Assembly: GCA_963677345.2 (NCBI GenBank)
Contig: CAXXLC010000012.1
Span: 62,001 to 126,000 of the forward strand
Direction of reading: 5' to 3'
Length of the DNA: 64,000 nt
Source: Saccharicrinis sp963677345
Lineage (GTDB): Bacteria; Bacteroidota; Bacteroidia; Bacteroidales; Marinilabiliaceae
This document shows positions 57,590 to 64,000 of the stretch, in pieces. The notes under the pieces were generated by a model. It saw only the letters and a program-made list of their open reading frames with translations. It made no database searches and was not told where the DNA came from. Each line of letters begins with the position of its first letter. The stretch's first letter is position 1. The position numbers and the translations under genes were made by a program.

Positions 57590-57900
57590 CTATGTATTCT
57601 ATTATTAGGAATACTACAGGCATTTCAAAATTTCTTTTTGTAATTTATGAATAGTTCAGGCTAGAATACAAGTCGAAAAAAGTATATGCGGATTTACAAA
57701 GGGATAAACTAAGGATGAAATTATGAGATTGTAAAAGGTTAATTGTGAGTGCTATGTTGTTGTGGTGCGGTGGTTATAAATCGTTTCGTAAATATTGAAT
57801 TGGACATATGTTCGTACTAATTCACCATTTGTTCATGTTCATGTATGAGTAAATATGCAATTTTACGATGAGATTTAACGTAAAAATTTAAATTGAAAGA
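57590..57900. other. Leader of the GH127 gene
   Basis: A 311-base gene-free stretch. It holds the repeat motif at 57804-57834 and repeated TGTTCATG text just after it. No terminator for the GH97 gene was recognised. Confidence 0.5.
57804..57834. promoter_or_regulatory. Candidate operator upstream of GH127 gene, 21-bp period
   Basis: ACATATGTTC (57804-57813) and CCATTTGTTC (57825-57834) match at 8 of 10 positions, 21 bases apart, about 70-100 bases before the start codon. The layout matches the site before the GH97 gene. Confidence 0.5.
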
Positions 57901-60303
57901 ATGATGAAGAAATTAATCTATTTTATTGTTGGACTTGTTGCTTTTTCGGCGCATGCGCAAAAAAAGCAGGAAGGAGGATACCCGATTACTCCTGTACCCT
58001 TTACTTCGGTAAAAGTCAACGATACTTTTTGGGGGCAGCGGTTGAAAGCAAATCGTGAGGTTACAATTCCATTGGCTTTTAGTAAATGTGAGGAAACCGG
58101 ACGCTATGAAAACTTTATTAAAGCTGCTCATCCTAGTGATACAATCCAGGTAAAAGGTTTATCTTTTGATGATACTGATGTATATAAAACCATTGAAGGA
58201 GCTAGTTATTCTATGCAGACTTATCCCGATGCAAAGTTGGATAAATATATCGACAGCATCCTTACTATTGTTGCTGCAGCTCAGGAAGAAGATGGTTATT
58301 TATATACTAGTCGTACTATGAACCCGAATCACCCCCACGAATGGGCAGGTTCAAAGCGTTGGGAGAAAGAAGAAGATTTAAGCCATGAATTGTATAACCT
58401 GGGTCATATGCTCGAAGGTGCTATTGCACATTATCAGGCTACTGGTAAAACAAACTTTTTAGATATAGCCAAGGCATATGCTGATTGTGCCGTACGTGAG
58501 GTGGGTGAAAAGCCTGGACAAGCCTGTGTGGTTCCAGGACACCAGATTGCTGAAATGGCATTGGCTAAATTGTATGTACTTACAGGAGAACAGAAATATC
58601 TTGATTTAGCTAAGTTTTTACTGGATAAACGGGGTAAAACAACCATTAAAACCGAGTATAGCCAGTCGCATAAACCAGTTGTAGAACAGGATGAAGCAGT
58701 AGGTCATGCAGTTCGTGCTGCTTATATGTATTCAGGTATGGCTGATGTTGCTGCGTTAACGGGAGATTCTTCCTGTATTAAAGCCATTGACAGGATCTGG
58801 GATAACATCGTTAATAAAAAGCTGTATATCACAGGTGGTATTGGAGCAACAAATCATGGTGAGGCTTTTGGTAAAAACTATGAACTGCCAAATATGTCAG
58901 CCTATTGCGAAACTTGTGCTGCTATTGGCAATGTATACCTGAATTACCGATTGTTTTTGTTGCATGGCGAATCAAAGTACTACGATGTGCTGGAGCGTAC
59001 TTTGTATAACGGATTAATCAGCGGTGTTTCGTTGGAAGGTGATGGATTCTTTTATCCAAACCCCCTGGAGTCTATTGGTCAGCATCAGCGTCAAGCCTGG
59101 TTTGGTTGTGCTTGTTGTCCTTCAAATGTTTGTCGCTTTATCCCTTCTGTTCCCGGATATATTTATGCAGTGCACGAAAAGGATTTGTATGTAAACCTTT
59201 TTATGTCTAACAAATCGGAAATTGCTGTAGAGAATTCTAAGGTGGTCTTAACACAAACAACCAATTACCCATGGAGTGGCGATGTTGAGTTAAAAGTTGA
59301 GCCTAAAAAGAAACTGAAGTTTAACCTGAAAATCCGTATCCCTGGATGGGTGCAAGGAGATGTGGTTCCTGGCGACCTTTATTCATATACTGATAAAAAG
59401 AAATTATCGTATACTGTTAAAGTGAATGGTGAAAAAGTGGATGCTGAACTGGAAAAAGGTTACTTCACTGTTTCGCGTAGCTGGGAAAAAGGTGATAAAG
59501 TAAACGTTCATTTCGATATGGAAGTACGCACAGTTAAAGCCAGCCATAATGTTGAGGCCGATCGTGGAAAAGTATCCGTTGAGCGTGGTCCAGTTGTGTA
59601 TTGTGCAGAGTGGCCAGACAATGATTTTAGTGTACTGAGCCCCGTTTTACCTAAGAAACCTGTATTTAAAGTAATCGATAAGCCGGATATGTTGTACGGT
59701 ATCAAGATGATTCAAACAGATGCGCAGTTATTGACGTACAATGAAGCTGGAATGATTGATGTAAATAATGTTAAATTAAACATGATCCCTTACTATGCAT
59801 GGGCACACAGGGGTAGTGGCGAAATGGCGGTATGGTTATCCAACGACTTAAGTTCAAGCCGTCCGGTGCAGCCACCAACAATCGCTTCAGAAAGTAAAGT
59901 GGATGCTTCGCATAAAACCAAGGCTTTAACGGCTATTAACGACAGGTTATTGCCAAAGGATGAACACGACAGGAGTATTCCTTACTATCACTGGTGGCCA
60001 AAACAAGGAACAACAGAGTGGCTTTCATATGAGTTTGATGGTCCTAAAACCATTTCAAGTGCTTCTGTAGTTTGGTATGATGATGCACCATGGGGTGGAT
60101 GCCGTATTCCTAAAGCATGGAAGATTTATTATAAAGATGCTGAAGGAAAATGGGTTGCCGTTGAAAACGACTCGGAATATGTTATTAAAAAAGGAACTGT
60201 TAATGAAGTTACTTTTAAAGCAGTAACAACAAAAGGGGTTAAACTTGAAGTACAGCAGCCGGATGAAAATTCAGCCGGATTGTTTGAGTGGGAGGTAGAA
60301 TAG
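57901..60303 (+). CDS. GH127 beta-L-arabinofuranosidase
   Basis: An 800-residue exported enzyme; the signal peptide ends AHA before QKKQ, so it is a soluble periplasmic protein rather than a lipoprotein. The barrel has the zinc-thiolate site E337 and C339 (YCETCAAIG) and C403, C405, C406 (FGCACCPSN), where C405 is the probable nucleophile by family comparison. GGIGATNHGEAFGKNYELPN is classic GH127. The last 130 residues form a discoidin-like sandwich (TTEWLSYEFDGPKTISSASV). It should remove beta-linked L-arabinofuranose. A second start (ATG 57904) directly follows the first. Confidence 0.9.
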   Translation: MMKKLIYFIVGLVAFSAHAQKKQEGGYPITPVPFTSVKVNDTFWGQRLKANREVTIPLAFSKCEETGRYENFIKAAHPSDTIQVKGLSFDDTDVYKTIEGASYSMQTYPDAKLDKYIDSILTIVAAAQEEDGYLYTSRTMNPNHPHEWAGSKRWEKEEDLSHELYNLGHMLEGAIAHYQATGKTNFLDIAKAYADCAVREVGEKPGQACVVPGHQIAEMALAKLYVLTGEQKYLDLAKFLLDKRGKTTIKTEYSQSHKPVVEQDEAVGHAVRAAYMYSGMADVAALTGDSSCIKAIDRIWDNIVNKKLYITGGIGATNHGEAFGKNYELPNMSAYCETCAAIGNVYLNYRLFLLHGESKYYDVLERTLYNGLISGVSLEGDGFFYPNPLESIGQHQRQAWFGCACCPSNVCRFIPSVPGYIYAVHEKDLYVNLFMSNKSEIAVENSKVVLTQTTNYPWSGDVELKVEPKKKLKFNLKIRIPGWVQGDVVPGDLYSYTDKKKLSYTVKVNGEKVDAELEKGYFTVSRSWEKGDKVNVHFDMEVRTVKASHNVEADRGKVSVERGPVVYCAEWPDNDFSVLSPVLPKKPVFKVIDKPDMLYGIKMIQTDAQLLTYNEAGMIDVNNVKLNMIPYYAWAHRGSGEMAVWLSNDLSSSRPVQPPTIASESKVDASHKTKALTAINDRLLPKDEHDRSIPYYHWWPKQGTTEWLSYEFDGPKTISSASVVWYDDAPWGGCRIPKAWKIYYKDAEGKWVAVENDSEYVIKKGTVNEVTFKAVTTKGVKLEVQQPDENSAGLFEWEVE

Positions 60304-60360
60304 ATTTTGCCCGCTTTTTACTATTACGTTTAATATTTAGTTTAATTATACATGAAAGTT

Positions 60361-60400
60361 CATTTCAATCAGGCAATCTGATGAAATGGGCTTTTTCTTT
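60361..60400 (+). terminator. Terminator after the GH127 gene
   Basis: CATTTCAATCAG (60361-60372) pairs with CTGATGAAATG (60378-60388), with one bulged base, followed by GGCTTTTTCTTTT. Confidence 0.65.
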
Positions 60401-60503
60401 TACCGCTGAGAATCTGAAGCAGTATTAAAATAAGGTTTATCTCTAAAATAATTGCCGACTAATAATTATAGTCGGGCACAAAGTCAATTTGCATTAGGGG
60501 GGT

Positions 60504-60536
60504 GTTTACCTGGGTTGAAACCCAGGCTTGGTAAAC
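60504..60536. repeat. REP-like nested hairpin
   Basis: CCTGGGTTGAAACCCAGG forms a tight inner stem, and GTTTAC / GTAAAC form an outer stem. It is GC-richer than its surroundings and lies in an otherwise empty stretch, as REP-type elements do. Confidence 0.6.
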
Positions 60537-61144
60537 GCAAACAAATGTTTAGCGGGTTTATACATAAGTGTACAATAAATGAGTGTCAACTTTTTGAAAG
60601 CTCGATGCGTTCTGGAGTAATAAGAGTTGTTTAAAATTACTTCGAAATATTGACAACTGTTAAAAACGTCAATTCATCCTGGTTTGCAGGTGTTTGATAC
60701 GCAAGTTGCACCATAGTAAAATGCTGCGTGTACAGTTGTACGAGTTTAGAAAACATTTGTTAAAAAGGTTATGGATGTGTTTTGGCATATTTGAATCTGA
60801 ATTGGCATACACATCTAATTTAAATTAACGTATATGATAAACAAAAATATTTACCGTTTAATAAATCTTAGTTGTTTCTGGACTAGGATGTTTCTCATAT
60901 TTATTAGAATTTCCTAGAATTCAATGTTAACCTTGAATAAAATCCTAGTTATTAGTTAAAATGAATGTTTAAGTTGAGTCCAGATATTTATTTCAAAGAA
61001 AGGAAGAGTTGTAAATTATGACTATTCTTTCTTTCGTAACGAAATGATGAATGTGTTATTTCGTTATGTAGTCTTGTTTAATGTATTCAATTGCATAGTA
61101 TATAAAAATAATAGATAAGGTTTGTAATTTATAGATGTAATATT

Positions 61145-62014
61145 ATGGTTAAGAAGTTAGTGTTATTATGTAGTTTTGTATGGCTTTGTTTAGTGGGGTA
61201 TGCTCAGAATTTAGAAGAGCTTATAGATAATTGTAAAAAAATTATTGTTGAAAAACAGTTTGCCCAAGTAATTGAAGAGTCTCAAATTCTTTTAAATAGA
61301 TCCGATCTTGATTCCAGTCAAATAGCTCTTGTTAGTACTTTTGCAGGAGTAGCTTCAAAGGAGATAGGAAAACATCAGGATGCATTGAATTATTTTAAAA
61401 AATCCATTGATTACAAAATCTCACAATTCGATATATATGAAATGTTTATTTCAATTGCTTCCGATCTTGGGGATAATGAGAATTATGAATTTGGTTTGAA
61501 GAAGGAAGTAATTACTTTTCCTTTTCAAAAAGAGGTTAATGATGCCAAACTTATTAACTTGTATGTAAAATCAAAACAGTATGAAAAACTTGCTTCTTTT
61601 TCATATGAATTGATAGATAGTGGTAGTACTGATAAATCTAATTTGTATTACTATGCTGCTTATGCTAACCAAAGTTTAAATAATATAGCTGATGCTGAAA
61701 AGGATTATCTTGAATCGTTAAATGCTGATCCAGAAAATATGAAATCTAATTTGGGATTAGGTATGTATTATTATAAGAAAGCTGGTAATGTATATAAATC
61801 CCTTAAGGCGGAATATAATAATTTAAAAAATCCTTCACGACTGGATTATGATCATTATAGAAAATCATTAGAGAGTAGTAAGAGTATCTACCGAAAATCA
61901 TTAGGCTATATTATGAAAGTTTATAATGAAAATCCTTCTGATAATTTAAAAGTCGTTATCTATAATACCTATATAAGACTAGGGGAGAAGACCAAAGCTG
62001 AGGTTTATAAATAG
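61145..62014 (+). CDS. Exported TPR-repeat protein
   Basis: A 289-residue protein with a Sec signal peptide (VLLCSFVWLCLVGYAQ) and tetratricopeptide-like helices (GKHQDALNYFKKSID, IADAEKDYLESLNADPEN, LGLGMYYYKKAGNVYKSLKA). TPR proteins act as interaction scaffolds; the partner cannot be read from the sequence. It is monocistronic, bounded by a gene-free stretch and a terminator. Confidence 0.8.
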   Translation: MVKKLVLLCSFVWLCLVGYAQNLEELIDNCKKIIVEKQFAQVIEESQILLNRSDLDSSQIALVSTFAGVASKEIGKHQDALNYFKKSIDYKISQFDIYEMFISIASDLGDNENYEFGLKKEVITFPFQKEVNDAKLINLYVKSKQYEKLASFSYELIDSGSTDKSNLYYYAAYANQSLNNIADAEKDYLESLNADPENMKSNLGLGMYYYKKAGNVYKSLKAEYNNLKNPSRLDYDHYRKSLESSKSIYRKSLGYIMKVYNENPSDNLKVVIYNTYIRLGEKTKAEVYK

Positions 62015-62033
62015 TTTTAGTAAGAATATCTAG

Positions 62034-62086
62034 AAAACGAGTATTTATATTTTGGATAATTCTAGAATATAGATTCTCGTTTTTTT
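62034..62086 (+). terminator. Terminator after the TPR gene
   Basis: AAAACGAG (62034-62041) pairs with CTCGTTTT (62076-62083) and the T-run continues. The loop is long but contains further pairing (ATTCTAGAAT). Confidence 0.6.
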
Positions 62087-62278
62087 AATTAGTATGATAT
62101 CTAGTATAGCAAATTATTTCGATTTAATGAGGCATCTTTATGGCAGGTAAAATTAATAGGTAATTAATTAGATCTATAGTCTTTAATGTATTCAACAGTT
62201 ATTTGGTGTTTTTGTTATTGTGTGACCCTTCAAAGTAATTTATGTCTTTTCTTACTATTGTGATAATGGTTATTAGTA

Positions 62279-62312
62279 ACACATATGTGTAATTTATTTT
62301 GAACATATGTGT
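62279..62312. promoter_or_regulatory. Candidate operator: paired ACATATGTGT sites upstream of SusC
   Basis: ACATATGTGT is at 62281-62290 (within the palindrome ACACATATGTGT) and again at 62303-62312, 22 bases apart. It lies 320 bases or more before the SusC start, so it is a distal site. Confidence 0.42.
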
Positions 62313-62519
62313 CATAGTAATTTTTTACTTATTTATAGTGGATTAATAGGTGTAAATAAAAGTTATAAAAATTTAAAATATTAAGACATTTGAGTGTGGA
62401 CGGTTTATTTAGTCTGTAATTCTGAGTTCTTTTTTGTGGTTGTTAGTGTAAGTTTGTGTAGTCTTTTTTCTTTTAAAATGTAAGTAAAATAACTAAATGA
62501 ACAACAGTTTTAATTATTT

Positions 62520-62531
62520 AAACATATGTTT
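62520..62531. promoter_or_regulatory. Candidate operator: AAACATATGTTT palindrome proximal to SusC
   Basis: A perfect 12-bp palindrome sharing the ACATATGT core with the sites before the GH97 and GH127 genes, about 100 bases before the SusC start codon. Confidence 0.4.
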
Positions 62532-62633
62532 GAATGTTATAAAATGTTTATAAGGATATTTGTCTAAAGCAAAAATTAACCTATAGTTAAAACTGAGGTG
62601 ATTATAAACTTAATCATTTAATCATTAAAATTT

Positions 62634-64000
62634 ATGAAAGTACGAGCAAATGTCTTAAAGACGCATCGGCAATTTTTCTTTCTAAAGATGCAAGTGCTGC
62701 TGCTTTTTATTTGTGTAAGCTCTTATGCTGGAGCGCAAAAAAAAGTAAGTGGTATTGTAAAAGATGAATTGGGTTCACCGATGCCTAGTGTTTCCATTGC
62801 AGTTAAGAGTACCTCTATAGGTACAATTACTGATGGGGATGGAAAGTTTTTTATTAATGCGCAAGAAGGAGATGTTATTGTAGCTTCTTTTGTTGGATTT
62901 AAGAATAAAGAATTTACTGTTACTTCCGGGCAAATGTATTTTGAAATCTCTTTGGAGCCTGATAATATTGGTTTAGATGAGGTAGTTGCTATTGGATATC
63001 AAAATGTATCTCGCAAAAAAGTTACCGCAGCTATGACAACCATAAAATCAGAGGAAATTGAGAATGTGCCTTATCCATCCATAGATCAGATTTTGAGTGG
63101 AAAAGTTGCCGGACTAACATCTATTAGTACTTCTGGAGAACCGGGTGCAAATACTATTGTAAATATTCGTGGTTCAAACAGTGTTTCATTAGGAGGTGTG
63201 AGTTATCCGTTATATGTTATTGATGGAATGATTTTTGATGTGAATGATATGCCAAGTGCTTATGGTAACAATCCGTTGAGTGCAATAAATCCAAATGATA
63301 TAGAATCGATAGATATTTTAAAGGATGCATCTGCTGCTGCAATTTATGGCTCCAGGGGAGCTAATGGTGTTATTCTTGTAAATACTAAAAAGGGTAAGGC
63401 CGGAGAAGAACCAAATATACGTATTAATGTTTATGCTGGAATGGGTTCAAAACCGAACTTAAGAAATATTATAACAGGATCAAAAGAAAGGCAACTAAAG
63501 CTTGATCTTATTAATAGTAGCTATGGTTCATTAAATGTTGATAATGTTAGTATGTTTTTAACAGATAGTTTAAATACATCTTTTAATAATAATACTGATT
63601 GGCAGGATATTTTTATTCAAAATAGCACTTTATATAATGTTGATGCTAGTATTAGCGGCAGTTTCGGTAAAAATAATCGTTATAGGGTCTCTATGGGATA
63701 TTATGATGAAGAAGGTGTGCTTATAGGTTATGATTTAAAACGTTTTACCCCAAAGATTAACTTGTCTTTGAATCCAAAAGACAAATTAAATTTTACAATT
63801 GATATGTCACCATCTATTGTAAAAATCAAACATGGTTTTGGAACAGGTGAGAATTTTCCTTTTTCAACCTGGGGATTTCCTTCCTCGTTTTGGAATGTGT
63901 CAGATGAACAAATAAAAGCTTATCGAGGAGAAGCAGGAAATATGGATGAAGATAAGATTGTTACCTTGATTTCTAATTTTAAATTAAACTATACCGTTAA
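62634..64000 (+). CDS. SusC/RagA TonB-dependent transporter, 3' end cut by window
   Basis: The frame is open from ATG 62634 to the window end (455 codons). It has a signal peptide ending SYAGAQ, a carboxypeptidase-regulatory-like domain (VSGIVKDELGSPMPSVSIAV), and the plug with VVAIGYQNVSRKKVTA, VNIRGSNSVS, YVIDGM and LKDASAAAIYGSRGANGVI. The barrel begins near the end. There is no STN domain. It probably opens another SusCD operon, whose substrate could be arabinose-rich given the neighbours, but that is only context. Confidence 0.93.
   Translation, partial: MKVRANVLKTHRQFFFLKMQVLLLFICVSSYAGAQKKVSGIVKDELGSPMPSVSIAVKSTSIGTITDGDGKFFINAQEGDVIVASFVGFKNKEFTVTSGQMYFEISLEPDNIGLDEVVAIGYQNVSRKKVTAAMTTIKSEEIENVPYPSIDQILSGKVAGLTSISTSGEPGANTIVNIRGSNSVSLGGVSYPLYVIDGMIFDVNDMPSAYGNNPLSAINPNDIESIDILKDASAAAIYGSRGANGVILVNTKKGKAGEEPNIRINVYAGMGSKPNLRNIITGSKERQLKLDLINSSYGSLNVDNVSMFLTDSLNTSFNNNTDWQDIFIQNSTLYNVDASISGSFGKNNRYRVSMGYYDEEGVLIGYDLKRFTPKINLSLNPKDKLNFTIDMSPSIVKIKHGFGTGENFPFSTWGFPSSFWNVSDEQIKAYRGEAGNMDEDKIVTLISNFKLNYTV

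Larger units (their letters stand above)
60304..61144. other. Gene-free stretch after the GH127 gene
   Basis: About 840 bases with a terminator (60361) and a strong REP-like hairpin (60504). A 60-codon frame at 60452-60634 crosses the hairpin and shows no protein-like features. The remainder is AT-rich with nothing recognisable. Confidence 0.55.
62015..62633. other. Leader of the third SusC gene
   Basis: About 620 AT-rich bases without a gene. It contains a terminator at 62034 and three ACATATGT palindromes at 62281, 62303 and 62522. No clear TTTG / TAnnTTTG promoter was identified. Confidence 0.55.

Noticed and set aside
60452..60634. A 60-codon plus-strand frame in the gap after the GH127 gene
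   Set aside because: It crosses the REP-like hairpin at 60504, has no signal, domain or ribosome-binding context, and its composition does not resemble the neighbouring proteins.

Overview
The window is AT-rich, densely coded DNA from a member of the phylum Bacteroidota. The evidence is three SusC/SusD-type outer-membrane transporters, two hybrid two-component system (HTCS) regulators, an ECF sigma/FecR pair, many lipoproteins with a lipobox, and TTTG / TAnnTTTG promoter-like elements. The sodium/sugar symporter and overall style fit a free-living, possibly marine polysaccharide degrader (inference). No rRNA, tRNA, transposase or CRISPR array was seen.

Layout. (1) 1-9125, plus strand: L-arabinose/pentose catabolism (sodium/solute symporter, araD, araB, rpiB, transketolase) followed by a lipoprotein GH146-type beta-L-arabinofuranosidase. 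(2) 9474-19137: an ECF sigma factor, FecR anti-sigma, SusC with an STN signalling domain, SusD, a zinc metallopeptidase-like lipoprotein and a DUF4302 lipoprotein; then a convergent aldose 1-epimerase. (3) 20521-33250: an accessory island with a PAAR spike protein, a large modular effector ending in a GH108 muramidase, and two displaced C-terminal cassettes (M23 and M15 peptidases) that repeat the effector's linker DNA. Putative periplasmic or lipoprotein immunity genes lie between them, and islands of short 7-base repeats and REP-like hairpins lie on both sides. (4) 33262-41999, minus strand: an arabinan utilisation operon (surface glycan-binding protein, SusC, SusD, GH43 endo-arabinanase). 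(5) 42461-49917: a regulator region, an HTCS gene broken by two homopolymer frameshifts, and two GH43 enzymes. (6) 49967-62086: an intact HTCS on the minus strand, then a GH97 fused to a DUF6055-like HExxH domain, a GH127 beta-L-arabinofuranosidase and a TPR protein. (7) 62634-end: a third SusC, cut by the window edge.

How it works together. Extracellular GH43 arabinanases and the glycan-binding lipoprotein would capture and cut arabinan, SusC/SusD import the oligosaccharides, and periplasmic GH43, GH127, GH146 and GH97 enzymes release arabinose. The symporter imports it, and araB, araD, rpiB and tkt feed it to the pentose phosphate pathway. Arabinose isomerase is not in the window and may lie just upstream. 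Two different direct repeats with a 21-bp period sit in front of PUL genes and are candidate operators for the two HTCS regulators.

The most unusual system is the PAAR-linked effector locus at 21504-31223. It has one full-length effector followed by 5'-truncated alternative tips, each joined through nearly identical linker DNA, as expected if homologous recombination swaps the toxin domain. All three tips would attack peptidoglycan, but at different bonds.
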